From NCBI RefSeq assembly GCF_003987215.1, contig NZ_PIPW01000001.1, positions 806,001-870,000 of the forward strand: a stretch of 64,000 nt of DNA. Reading direction: 5' to 3'. Source of the stretch: Pseudidiomarina halophila (GTDB lineage Bacteria > Pseudomonadota > Gammaproteobacteria > Enterobacterales > Alteromonadaceae). Under the pieces are notes generated by a model, which was not told the DNA's origin, made no database searches, and saw only the letters and a program-made list of their open reading frames with translations. Every line of letters begins with the position of its first letter. Positions within the stretch are counted from its first letter, which is position 1. Shown piece after piece: positions 1-8,378 of the stretch. Made by a program: the position numbers and the translations under genes.

Positions 1-1093
1 AGCGACGCGTCACCACTTCACGACGATGCAAAATAAAGCAATCGATCATGTCACGCAGATTGAACAGGCGCGGCTGGTTTTTATCCAGTGCAACCATGTT
101 GATACCAAAGACCACTTGCATCTGCGTATTCGCATACAAGTGATTCAGTACCACTTCGCCAACTTCGCCACGTTTCAGCTCAATAACGATGCGCATGCCA
201 TCTTTATCAGACTCATCGCGTAAACCGCTGATACCTTCAAGGCGTTTTTCTTTAACCAACTCAGCGATTTTTTCAATCAACTTCGCTTTGTTAACCTGGT
301 AAGGAATTTCGTTGACGATGATGGCTTCGCGGCCATTCGAATCCGTTTCAATTTCTGCTTTAGCGCGCAGGTGAATGCGGCCACGGCCCGTGCGGTAAGC
401 TTCAACGATGCCGGCGCGGCCGGAAATTGAAGCCGCGGTTGGAAAATCCGGGCCTGGAATAAATTCCATGAGTTCATCGATAGTAATATCAGGGCGCTCG
501 ATCATGGCTAAGCAGCCATCGATAACCTCACCCAAATTATGTGGCGGTATATTCGTCGCCATGCCTACCGCAATACCCGAAGAGCCATTCACCAGAAGGT
601 TAGGCACACGGGTTGGCAGGACATCTGGAATTTGCTCGGTGCCGTCGTAGTTAGGCACAAAGTCGACGGTTTCTTTATCTAAGTCAGAGAGCAATTCACT
701 GGCGATTTTTGCCATCCGAATTTCGGTATAACGCATGGCGGCGGCGGAGTCACCGTCGACGGAACCAAAGTTACCCTGACCATCAACCAACATGTAGCGC
801 AATGAAAACGGCTGTGCCATCCGGACGATAGTGTCGTAGACCGCACTATCACCGTGCGGATGGTATTTACCAATAACATCACCGACGATACGGGCTGACT
901 TTTTATACGGCTTGTTGAAATCGTTGCGCAATTCGTTCATCGCAAATAATACCCGGCGATGAACCGGTTTTAACCCATCGCGCACATCTGGTAGTGCACG
1001 GCCAACAATGACGCTCATTGCATAGTCGAGATACGAACTTTTCAGTTCATCTTCGATATTGACCGGAACGACTTCTCTGGCGAGATCACTCAT
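1..1093 (-). CDS. gyrA: DNA gyrase subunit A, N-terminal part (3' end outside window)
   Basis: This is the breakage-reunion subunit of DNA gyrase, which with GyrB introduces negative supercoils. About 364 codons are present, starting MSDLAREVV at 1093; the C-terminal wheel lies off the left edge. The catalytic tyrosine is Tyr122 in the AMRYTEIRM context. The quinolone-resistance region reads [12 protein letters not shown] with Ser83 and Asp87, the quinolone-sensitive wild-type residues by E. coli numbering. It is divergent from ubiG across 182 bp, as in many gammaproteobacteria. Recognition is secure. Confidence 0.98.
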   Translation of the reverse strand, partial: MSDLAREVVPVNIEDELKSSYLDYAMSVIVGRALPDVRDGLKPVHRRVLFAMNELRNDFNKPYKKSARIVGDVIGKYHPHGDSAVYDTIVRMAQPFSLRYMLVDGQGNFGSVDGDSAAAMRYTEIRMAKIASELLSDLDKETVDFVPNYDGTEQIPDVLPTRVPNLLVNGSSGIAVGMATNIPPHNLGEVIDGCLAMIERPDITIDELMEFIPGPDFPTAASISGRAGIVEAYRTGRGRIHLRAKAEIETDSNGREAIIVNEIPYQVNKAKLIEKIAELVKEKRLEGISGLRDESDKDGMRIVIELKRGEVGEVVLNHLYANTQMQVVFGINMVALDKNQPRLFNLRDMIDCFILHRREVVTRR

Positions 1094-1275
1094 AGTTATA
1101 TCCCTAAACGCTCAATCTTTCTTATAATTGTCTTAGTAGCAGCATTGTACCCTTAGCGCTGCCCTCTCGCATCCTTTTTCCGACGCTTTTTAGCCGTCGT
1201 GTGCTTTACCTCGACTTTTTTTAATTCGAGAGCTCCAGTACACTGTACCGAGTTTTTCAACTAAGCAGAAGTACT

Positions 1276-1986
1276 ATGCAGCAATCTAATAATGTCGACC
1301 CAAAGGAAATTGAAAAGTTTGGTGCCCTCGCCTCAAGATGGTGGGATCCCGATGGCGAATTTAAACCGCTTCACCAAATTAATCCACTGCGTGTTGATTT
1401 TATTCAACGCCAGAGCGACGGCGTATTCGGTAAACGTGTACTGGACATCGGTTGCGGTGGCGGACTGGTGACTGAGGCGCTCGCGCAAGCCGGCGCTAAG
1501 GTCACCGGAATAGATTTAGCTGAACAATCATTGCAAGTGGCACGACTGCATGCTCTGGAAAGCAAACTCGACATCGATTATCAATGTATCGCGGCGGAAG
1601 ACTTTGCCGCTCAGCATGCCGGTGAATTCGATGTCGTAACCTGTCTGGAAATGCTCGAGCACGTGCCCGCCCCCGCGAGTATCGTCGAAGCGGCCGCGAA
1701 GTTGGTTAAACCCGGTGGTACGCTGGTGTTTTCGACGCTCAACCGTAATTTTAAATCCTGGTTACTCGGTATTGTCGCCGCTGAATATGTGCTGCGCTGG
1801 GTGCCTAAGGGTACACACGAGCACGCTAAGTTCATTCAGCCGGCGGAGTTACTGCGGGTCACCGATGCAGTGGGGGCAAGCGCAAAAGCAATTACCGGCA
1901 TTCATTATTTGCCATGGCGAGGGTTCTACCTCGACGACAGTAATGTTGACGTCAATTACATTGTTGCCTTATCCAAAGACGCTTGA
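1276..1986 (+). CDS. ubiG: Ubiquinone biosynthesis O-methyltransferase UbiG
   Basis: SAM-dependent methyltransferase performing both O-methylation steps of ubiquinone synthesis. It is 236 aa, the usual family length. The N-terminus has the UbiG-typical EIEKFGALASRWWDP segment. Motif I VLDIGCGGGL starts near residue 55, and CLEMLEHVP forms the post-motif region. The stop codon falls 8 bp before the ATG of the next gene, so the two are probably co-transcribed. No clear promoter was picked out in the 182-bp gap shared with gyrA. Confidence 0.96.
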   Translation: MQQSNNVDPKEIEKFGALASRWWDPDGEFKPLHQINPLRVDFIQRQSDGVFGKRVLDIGCGGGLVTEALAQAGAKVTGIDLAEQSLQVARLHALESKLDIDYQCIAAEDFAAQHAGEFDVVTCLEMLEHVPAPASIVEAAAKLVKPGGTLVFSTLNRNFKSWLLGIVAAEYVLRWVPKGTHEHAKFIQPAELLRVTDAVGASAKAITGIHYLPWRGFYLDDSNVDVNYIVALSKDA

Positions 1987-1994
1987 GCTTGCCA

Positions 1995-2660
1995 ATGAGT
2001 AAAGTAAAAGCAGTTCTTTTTGACTTGGATGGTACCTTACTCGATACCGCCGCCGACATGGGCGCCGCGCTGAATAACGTGCTTGGTGACGAAGGTCGCG
2101 CGCCGCTGGGCATTGAGGTGGCTCGCGCGTTAGCCTCACATGGTTCGCGCGGTCTGCTTGAACACGCGTACGGGCCTGAATTTCACACTCGGAAAAGCGA
2201 ATTACGTAAGGCATTTCTGGATCATTATGCGAATGCTATTGCCGTGAACACCACGCTCTTTCCCGGTGTTGCCGAGCTATTAGGTGAACTGGCAACAGCA
2301 CAAATTGCCGTTGCCATTGTCACCAATAAACCCAAAGACTTAACCGAGCAGCTTGTGCCCTATTACCCTGAACTCGCAGCTATTCAGGTCAGAGTCAGTG
2401 GTGACACCTTAGCCGTTGCCAAGCCCCACCCCGACCCCATCTTACATGCCGCGGATGCGCTTGGGTTTGCAGCACACGAGTGCTGGTATGTCGGTGACGC
2501 GGAGCGCGATATTGTGGCCGGGCGTGCGGCGGGTATGCGAACCGTACTGGCGCGCTACGGTTATATTGGCGCTGAAGAGCAGCCAGAAAGCTGGGCAGCA
2601 GACTACGAAATCCAGCAACCTCTGCAGTTACTCGAGCACCTCCGCAATCACCACATCTAG
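1995..2660 (+). CDS. HAD-superfamily phosphatase, Gph/MupP type
   Basis: A 221-aa HAD hydrolase with the nucleophile motif FDLDGTLLDT (Asp10, Asp12), an IVTNKP motif II and a C-terminal GDAERD acidic pair, as in phosphoglycolate phosphatases. The ATG at 1995 is preferred over an in-frame TTG at 1983, which overlaps the ubiG stop. The position directly after ubiG, with gyrA nearby, is the arrangement of Pseudomonas mupP (N-acetylmuramic acid 6-phosphate phosphatase of peptidoglycan recycling), which was also long annotated as gph. Sequence alone does not decide between phosphoglycolate and MurNAc-6-phosphate as substrate. Confidence 0.85.
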   Translation: MSKVKAVLFDLDGTLLDTAADMGAALNNVLGDEGRAPLGIEVARALASHGSRGLLEHAYGPEFHTRKSELRKAFLDHYANAIAVNTTLFPGVAELLGELATAQIAVAIVTNKPKDLTEQLVPYYPELAAIQVRVSGDTLAVAKPHPDPILHAADALGFAAHECWYVGDAERDIVAGRAAGMRTVLARYGYIGAEEQPESWAADYEIQQPLQLLEHLRNHHI

Positions 2661-2917
2661 TGCCGCGCTGTTTTTATAACGCTAGATGTTGTGCAAGCCT
2701 TTAAAATTAAGGCTTAGAGTTTTGTTCTATTAACATCAGGTTTGAAAGAGCAAAAAGTTATTTAAAAATAATTATTTTGCCTTGCATTTGCTAAACCTTT
2801 AGAACGGCAAGACTTTTAGCGAAAGCCCTGGCAACTGTCACAAATCTCCTTCGGAATTTTAACGCAAACACGCTTGATCCCCTTGCGATAAGTGCTAGCA
2901 TACGATTATCAAATCCA

Positions 2918-2933
2918 ACCCAAGATATTGTGT
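2918..2933 (+). promoter_or_regulatory. NrdR box 1 (distal)
   Basis: The 16-mer ACCCAAGATATTGTGT matches the palindromic NrdR-box consensus ACACAATATATTGTGT at 14 of 16 positions. NrdR represses ribonucleotide reductase operons when dATP is abundant. It lies 41 bp, about four helical turns, from box 2, so both would face the same side of the helix. Confidence 0.8.
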
Positions 2934-2958
2934 AAATTTCACACAGAATGCCTATTCA

Positions 2959-2974
2959 ACACTATATCTTGTGG
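2959..2974 (+). promoter_or_regulatory. NrdR box 2 (proximal)
   Basis: ACACTATATCTTGTGG matches the NrdR-box consensus at 13 of 16 positions and ends 43 bp before the nrdA ATG. The pair is the usual NrdR operator layout, although the 41-bp centre-to-centre distance is longer than the roughly three-turn spacing often seen. Confidence 0.8.
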
Positions 2975-3017
2975 TTCGCAACTAAAAACATAACGATAAA
3001 ATTGGTGGGTGCGCCGC

Positions 3018-5357
3018 ATGAATCAAAAGCTTTTTGTTACCAAGCGTAGTGGTGAACGGGAACCGCTCGATCTGGATAAAATCCATCGTGTTATCAGCTG
3101 GGCTGCCGAAGGCCTCGATAACGTTTCGGTCTCAGAAGTCGAAATCAAGTCACGAATTCAATTCTACGATGGCATCAAAACCGAAGACATCCACGAAACC
3201 ATTATCAAAGCGGCTGCCGATTTAATCTCTGAAGATGCACCGGATTACCAGTACCTGGCCGCGCGCCTCGCTATTTTCCATCTGCGTAAACTCGCTTACG
3301 GCAAGTTCGAGCCGCCTCACCTGTATGACCAGGTAACTTCAATGGTCAACAACGGGCGCTACGATGAACACCTGCTGAACGATTACAGCAAGGAAGAATT
3401 CGAGCAGATGAACGAATTCATGGACCATTCACGGGACCTCAACTTCTCTTATGCTGCGGTAAAACAGCTTGAGGGCAAGTATCTGGTGCAGAATCGGGTG
3501 ACCGGTGAGATTTACGAGAGCGCGCAGTTCTTGTATGTACTCGTCGCCGCCTGCTTGTTTGCGGACTATCCCAAAGATACCCGACTGGATTACGTGAAGC
3601 GCTTTTATGATGCGACATCACTATTTAAAATTTCATTGCCGACACCTATTATGTCGGGTGTTCGTACCCCGACCCGTCAGTTCAGCTCCTGCGTACTGAT
3701 TGAAGCTGGTGATAGCCTTGATTCAATTAATGCCACCGCAAGTGCCATCGTTAAGTATGTATCACAACGCGCCGGTATAGGTATCAACGCCGGTCGTATT
3801 CGCGCTCTAGGCAGCCCTATCCGCGGTGGTGAAGCTTTCCACACTGGCTGTATTCCGTTCTATAAATACTTTCAGACGGCAGTTAAAAGCTGTTCGCAGG
3901 GCGGTGTGCGCGGTGGTGCAGCAACCTTGTTTTATCCGCTTTGGCATCTTGAAGTCGAAAGCCTTCTGGTCCTGAAAAACAACCGTGGGGTTGAAGAGAA
4001 CCGGGTTCGTCACCTTGATTACGGCGTGCAGTTTAACCGCCTGATGTACTCGCGTCTGGTTAAAGACGATTACATCACCTTGTTCAGCCCGTCTGACACT
4101 CCGGGCCTGTACGATGCTTTCTTTGCAGACCAGGCCGAATTTGAGCGTTTGTACGTGCAATATGAAAATGATGACTCGATTCGCAAAAAGCGTATTAAAG
4201 CGCTGGAGTTATTTGGTTTGTTTATGCAAGAACGCGCCAGTACCGGGCGTATCTACCTGCAGAACGTGGACCATTGCAACACCCACAGCCCATTCGATCC
4301 AAAAGTCGCGCCCATTCGCCAGAGTAACCTGTGCCTGGAAATTGCGCTGCCAACCAAGCCGCTGGCTCATGTTAATGACGAAGAAGGTGAAATTGCCCTC
4401 TGTACGCTGTCAGCCTTTAACCTTGGCGCAATAAATACCCTTGATGATCTGGAGGAAATGGCTGACCTGGCAGTGCGCGCTCTTGATAACCTGCTGAACT
4501 ACCAGGAGTATCCGGTACCAGCAGCACGCAATGCGACCATGGGCCGTCGCACGTTAGGAATCGGCGTCATTAACTTTGCCTACTATCTGGCGAAAAATGG
4601 CGTACGTTATTCCGATGGTTCTGCCAATGGGCTGGTTCACCGTACCTTCGAAGCTATCCAGTATTATCTGATGAAAGCCTCGGTAAACCTGGCCAAAGAG
4701 CGCGGCGCCTGTCCGAAGTTTAACGAGACCACTTACTCGCAAGGTATCATGCCGATTGATACCTACAAGAAAGATCTGGATGCGGTGTGTACCGAAGCTT
4801 TGCAACTAGACTGGGATCAATTACGCGCAGATGTGAAAAAGTACGGCATGCGTAACTCTACCCTGTCCGCATTAATGCCGTCTGAGACGTCATCGCAGAT
4901 CTCGAATGCGACCAACGGTATTGAACCGCCACGGGGCCATATCAGTATCAAAGCATCCAAAGATGGTGTTACCAAGCAAGTGGTGCCAGATTACGAAAAT
5001 CTGAAAGACGCTTATGAGTTGCTGTGGACGATTCCAAATAACAAAGGCTATCTGGAACTGGTCGGCATCATGCAGAAATTCGTCGACCAAACCATTTCGG
5101 CGAATACCAATTATGACCCGAGTAAATTTGAAAGCGGTAAGGTTTCCATGAAGCAGTTGCTGCAAGACTTGCTTTATGCCTACAAACTCGGCGTGAAAAC
5201 CTTGTATTACCACAACACGCGTGACGGCGCCTCAGATAACCAGGTGGACTTACGCGACAAGATTGACGCCAAGCAACGCGAACAAGAGAACCAGCAAGCA
5301 ACGGTAGACGTCACTGAAGAAGATGACGATTGTGCCGGCGGTGCGTGTAAAATATAG
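3018..5357 (+). CDS. nrdA: Class Ia ribonucleotide reductase, large subunit
   Basis: Large (alpha) subunit reducing ribonucleoside diphosphates; it needs the radical from NrdB. It is 779 aa and collinear with E. coli NrdA. An N-terminal ATP-cone (about residues 1-95) provides dATP/ATP control. The active-site segments are RQFSSCVLI, RQSNLCLEI and IALCTLSAFN. The mobile C-terminal tail ends CAGGACKI with the redox cysteine pair that glutaredoxin or thioredoxin re-reduces. The ATG at 3018 gives the MNQKLFVTKR start; a GTG at 3009 is less likely. Its partner nrdB is now 20 kb downstream, beyond an inserted island. Confidence 0.98.
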   Translation: MNQKLFVTKRSGEREPLDLDKIHRVISWAAEGLDNVSVSEVEIKSRIQFYDGIKTEDIHETIIKAAADLISEDAPDYQYLAARLAIFHLRKLAYGKFEPPHLYDQVTSMVNNGRYDEHLLNDYSKEEFEQMNEFMDHSRDLNFSYAAVKQLEGKYLVQNRVTGEIYESAQFLYVLVAACLFADYPKDTRLDYVKRFYDATSLFKISLPTPIMSGVRTPTRQFSSCVLIEAGDSLDSINATASAIVKYVSQRAGIGINAGRIRALGSPIRGGEAFHTGCIPFYKYFQTAVKSCSQGGVRGGAATLFYPLWHLEVESLLVLKNNRGVEENRVRHLDYGVQFNRLMYSRLVKDDYITLFSPSDTPGLYDAFFADQAEFERLYVQYENDDSIRKKRIKALELFGLFMQERASTGRIYLQNVDHCNTHSPFDPKVAPIRQSNLCLEIALPTKPLAHVNDEEGEIALCTLSAFNLGAINTLDDLEEMADLAVRALDNLLNYQEYPVPAARNATMGRRTLGIGVINFAYYLAKNGVRYSDGSANGLVHRTFEAIQYYLMKASVNLAKERGACPKFNETTYSQGIMPIDTYKKDLDAVCTEALQLDWDQLRADVKKYGMRNSTLSALMPSETSSQISNATNGIEPPRGHISIKASKDGVTKQVVPDYENLKDAYELLWTIPNNKGYLELVGIMQKFVDQTISANTNYDPSKFESGKVSMKQLLQDLLYAYKLGVKTLYYHNTRDGASDNQVDLRDKIDAKQREQENQQATVDVTEEDDDCAGGACKI

Positions 5358-5428
5358 GACCTGTGTTTTTCAAAGTGTAACATTGTTGTGGATAACTTTC
5401 CGTTATTCTAACTAAATCAATAAGTTAC

Positions 5429-5454
5429 AAAGGGGCGCTTGACGCCCCTTTTTT
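5429..5454 (+). terminator. Rho-independent terminator downstream of nrdA
   Basis: A GGGGCG/CGCCCC stem (5432-5437/5443-5448) with a 5-nt loop is followed by six T. It would stop nrdA transcription before the recombinase operon. Its 3' half also contains the -35 element of the next promoter. Confidence 0.85.
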
Positions 5455-5466
5455 ACTGACTATACT
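5439..5466 (+). promoter_or_regulatory. Sigma70-type promoter for the recombinase operon
   Basis: TTGACG (5439-5444) and TATACT (5461-5466) are each 5/6 to consensus with a 16-bp spacer. The -35 lies in the loop and 3' arm of the nrdA terminator, so termination and initiation overlap physically. The predicted transcript would start about 30 nt before the first recombinase ATG. Confidence 0.65.
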
Positions 5467-5503
5467 CTGAATATCTTACCTTAGTTTCAAGTGTAACATT
5501 TCG

Positions 5504-6781
5504 ATGCGTTATTCAGTTCTAAGCTTACCTCACCCGCAGTACAACGATCAGAGGCTACCATTGCTGATCGATAAAAATAATTTTAGCGTCCCCGAGCCTA
5601 GTTCAGCGTTATGGGTGTGGGATTTATGGCTTTCCGGGAAGTTCAATACGGTAGAAGCTAGAGCACGCGATCTTTGCGTGTTTTATGAGTTCATAAGCAC
5701 TGAATATAGCGATTTCTTTTCTGATGCTGCACGGTTAAAAACACTGTCTTCAAGGCAAGTGAATCAACTCACAAGTTTTCTGTTACTCAACTTTAACCAT
5801 AACATTGAAGACCATATTTTGATCGCTCCCTCCACGTTTAATCGCAGGTTGGACTCCATTCGATCCTTTTTAAGATTTCACTACTCACGTTATATAGCCC
5901 GTGTAGAGAATATTGAAATGGCAGATATTCATCAGAAGAGAGTGGATAAGCTGGACGCTCTACTCAAGAAGAAGAAATATTCAACTGGGGATGTAGAAAA
6001 CCAAACCCACCAGACTACTCCTCTTTCACCAGCTGAAATTGAAATAATCAAGCTTGTGATCCGCCCCTCAAGCGACGACATCAAAAACGACGTAAACCCC
6101 TTCCGTAAGAGCCTTCAAGTTAGAAATGCATGCCTTATATTGCTTTTAATTGAACTTGGCTGTAGGGCTTCTGAGTTGGTTTTGCTAAGGAATAACGACC
6201 TGGACTTAAAATTAACTCATAATGCCACGGTCGTTATTCAACAGTCCGCCGCGGGAAACAACTTAAAACGACATCGTCGAGACGGTGCATCTCACAAAAC
6301 ACGAAACCGCGAACTCCCTATCAGTCCTGGATTACGTGATTTAATCGTGGAATACGTTGAAGATCACCGGCCAAAGCTTCGCAAGCCTTATAAAGGACAA
6401 TTGACAGATTATCTTTTTGTGAGTGAGCACGACGGCGGCGCAATGACAACTTCAGGCCTTGAGTATGTGGTCGAAACAATCTTTAATAGGACCAAAGGAT
6501 TAGCTGGTGTTATAACACCCCATCGCTTTCGCGTAGCAAGAATGAATGAATTGCGAGAGTCGGTTGACAATAAATATGCGAACAGCAACTCTCCTATGAT
6601 TAAAGCTGGTGACATGCAAGATACTCTTACAACTTGGGGGGGATGGACTGGCACAAGCTCGATGCCTAAGCGCTACACTAACGCTCATCTAATGAGAAAG
6701 ATAAACGAATATTTAGCCGATAAAGATACTAATAAGGGGCCTGTGGATGGCGCATGCAAACACACTTTATCTAGCACATGA
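5504..6781 (+). CDS. ginA: Tyrosine recombinase, GinA-like (first of three)
   Basis: A 425-aa site-specific tyrosine recombinase. The N-terminal half is a SAM-like core-binding domain. The catalytic residues are Arg221 (GCRASEL), the HRFR box His340-Arg343, a GGWTGT tryptophan in place of the second histidine, and nucleophile Tyr391 (KRYTN). No Shine-Dalgarno precedes the ATG at 5504; the upstream bases are part of the TGTAACATT repeat. The gene overlaps the next one by 35 bp. Three unequal recombinases followed by a small HTH protein is the layout described for GInt islands (ginABCD). The symbol is given by architecture, not by alignment. Lower G+C than the flanking housekeeping genes supports transfer. 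Confidence 0.85.
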   Translation: MRYSVLSLPHPQYNDQRLPLLIDKNNFSVPEPSSALWVWDLWLSGKFNTVEARARDLCVFYEFISTEYSDFFSDAARLKTLSSRQVNQLTSFLLLNFNHNIEDHILIAPSTFNRRLDSIRSFLRFHYSRYIARVENIEMADIHQKRVDKLDALLKKKKYSTGDVENQTHQTTPLSPAEIEIIKLVIRPSSDDIKNDVNPFRKSLQVRNACLILLLIELGCRASELVLLRNNDLDLKLTHNATVVIQQSAAGNNLKRHRRDGASHKTRNRELPISPGLRDLIVEYVEDHRPKLRKPYKGQLTDYLFVSEHDGGAMTTSGLEYVVETIFNRTKGLAGVITPHRFRVARMNELRESVDNKYANSNSPMIKAGDMQDTLTTWGGWTGTSSMPKRYTNAHLMRKINEYLADKDTNKGPVDGACKHTLSST

Positions 6782-8378
6782 GAGCGTAGATTGTTATGAA
6801 TACTTATACGAGGAAGCAAAGCGCTTAAATCATGATTACGAACCACTTCCTTTCGAGATAGAGACTTTTTTTGGTCAAAAGGTCAAGCTTCGGAAGTCAG
6901 ACGGGCGTTTAAAAAAAACAGTCCGACTAATTAATTTAGGCAGCAATACGAGCAATTATAGACTGAGCGATACGTACTCGAAATATGCCTATTTAAGTTA
7001 TATTGCCATACAATGCTGGGTCGACACAGCTATCTCCCGCAGTCCATCCATGATCAACCACTTATGTGAGGGTCTTTCTACACTTCAACACGTTTCACTT
7101 TCTGATGAAGCGCTAAATAATGAGGCAGTATTTGCTAAGGAGATCGCTTCTCAATTATCCAGGCTGATATTAGAAAACAAAGACAATCAAAGGGTCTGGC
7201 TGTCTATTCGCGCGTTTGCTAATTACGCTATTGAAAACTGCTATTGGGGTTTTGACGAGACCCTTGTGTTTAAACTTGCTGAAACAAAAATTAAAAATCA
7301 TGGCCAGAAAGCGCGTGTATCTCTCCTGGATCATGAATACGGGCCTTTTACACGATCAGAAATAGGAGAGATCACGCAGGCATTGCAAAATGATGACGTA
7401 ACTATCCATGAACGGGTCATGATAAAGTTAGCAATGCAGTTTGGTTTACGCCCTATTCAACTCGCGCTGTTGCGTGAATCAGACATTTATTATGACACCT
7501 CTAAGCTGGGTTGGTATATCAATATCCCTCGCGTAAAAGGGAAAGTATCCCAGCTTCGCCGAAATCAAAATAACTTCGTGCTTCGGGAGTTATCAGATGA
7601 TCTGGCAAATGAGATTGGTGAACTAATCAAGCAGGATGCCGTTAGGTCACTAACTCATCCTAAAGGCACCCCACTTCCTCGTCCCCTGTTTAAAAGAGAG
7701 CAAGTCGACAAGGAGTTAATCGTAGATGATAAGTTAACAGAATATGCATGGCATAAAAATTCGAATGCGTTAACTCATAAATTCATTTCATTAGGCAAGC
7801 GATTAAACATATTTTCAAGACACGTAAAGGATGATAACGGCGGCCCCACGCTACTGAGAATTTCATGTTACCGGTTCAGGTATACCTTGGGTACTCGTAT
7901 GGTTCTTGAGGGGAAAACCCCAGAAGAGGTCGCTATCGCTTTAGATCACGGCTCCACTGACTCAGTTCAACATTACTTTCGTTACAATAGAGACTTAATT
8001 GATTTTATTGATGACACATTTGACTCTTCAATAGTGCTAGAAAATGCCGTCATGCGATGGAAAGGATTCCTTATTGATGAAAACGACAGTTCCGTCGGAG
8101 GAAGGCTGATTCGGACGAGCTCAATTGCAAGTCTTGGGAAATGTTTAAAACAGGCCAGCTGTGAGTTTCATCCTACTGTTAGTTGCTATGGATGCGGAAA
8201 ATTCAGGCCGTTTAAAAATGCAGACCACCAAGCCCAATTAAAAGTTATCGAAGCAGAGAGAGAGTTCGTCCAACAACATTCATCTGGGCCCGTAAAGCAT
8301 CAATTAAATGAAGCGCTACAAGGGGCCATCGAGATCTGTGAGGCCCAAAAGTTGTTGAATAAGGAATCGGACTCATGA
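6747..8378 (+). CDS. ginB: Tyrosine recombinase, GinB-like (second of three)
   Basis: A 543-aa tyrosine recombinase with Arg235 (FGLRPIQ), a box II reading YRFRY with Tyr375 where histidine is usual and Arg378 kept, His401 (LDHGS) and Tyr410 (HYFRY). After the catalytic domain a cysteine-rich tail (CEFHPTVSCYGCGKF) suggests a small zinc-binding module. It overlaps ginA by 35 bp and ginC by 4 bp, so the three should be made together. In GInt-type islands all three recombinases and ginD are reported to be required for movement. Confidence 0.85.
   Translation: MAHANTLYLAHESVDCYEYLYEEAKRLNHDYEPLPFEIETFFGQKVKLRKSDGRLKKTVRLINLGSNTSNYRLSDTYSKYAYLSYIAIQCWVDTAISRSPSMINHLCEGLSTLQHVSLSDEALNNEAVFAKEIASQLSRLILENKDNQRVWLSIRAFANYAIENCYWGFDETLVFKLAETKIKNHGQKARVSLLDHEYGPFTRSEIGEITQALQNDDVTIHERVMIKLAMQFGLRPIQLALLRESDIYYDTSKLGWYINIPRVKGKVSQLRRNQNNFVLRELSDDLANEIGELIKQDAVRSLTHPKGTPLPRPLFKREQVDKELIVDDKLTEYAWHKNSNALTHKFISLGKRLNIFSRHVKDDNGGPTLLRISCYRFRYTLGTRMVLEGKTPEEVAIALDHGSTDSVQHYFRYNRDLIDFIDDTFDSSIVLENAVMRWKGFLIDENDSSVGGRLIRTSSIASLGKCLKQASCEFHPTVSCYGCGKFRPFKNADHQAQLKVIEAEREFVQQHSSGPVKHQLNEALQGAIEICEAQKLLNKESDS

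Larger units (their letters stand above)
2661..3017. promoter_or_regulatory. Intergenic control region upstream of nrdA
   Basis: A 357-bp, A+T-rich gap without a gene. At its left edge an 8-bp inverted repeat (2653-2660 and 2682-2689) embraces the stop codon of the HAD gene, and a 7-bp stem (2695-2701/2709-2715) follows; neither has a good U-tract. The right third carries two NrdR boxes (listed separately). The nrdA promoter should lie close to them, but no -35/-10 pair was convincing. Confidence 0.6.
5376..5510 (+). repeat. Left-end recombination-site-like repeats of the island
   Basis: Three copies of one hexamer occur in 122 bp: TGTAAC at 5376 and 5492 (direct) and GTTACA at 5424 (inverted). 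The copies at 5376 and 5492 extend to AGTGTAACATT. The copy at 5492-5510 overlaps the start codon of the first recombinase gene and matches 25142-25160 at the other end of the island in 16 of 19 positions. This is the pattern expected of tyrosine-recombinase core or arm sites. Which copy is the crossover site cannot be told from one sequence. Confidence 0.55.

Noticed and set aside
831-860. Quinolone-resistance changes in GyrA
   Set aside because: Ser83 and Asp87 are the wild-type residues.
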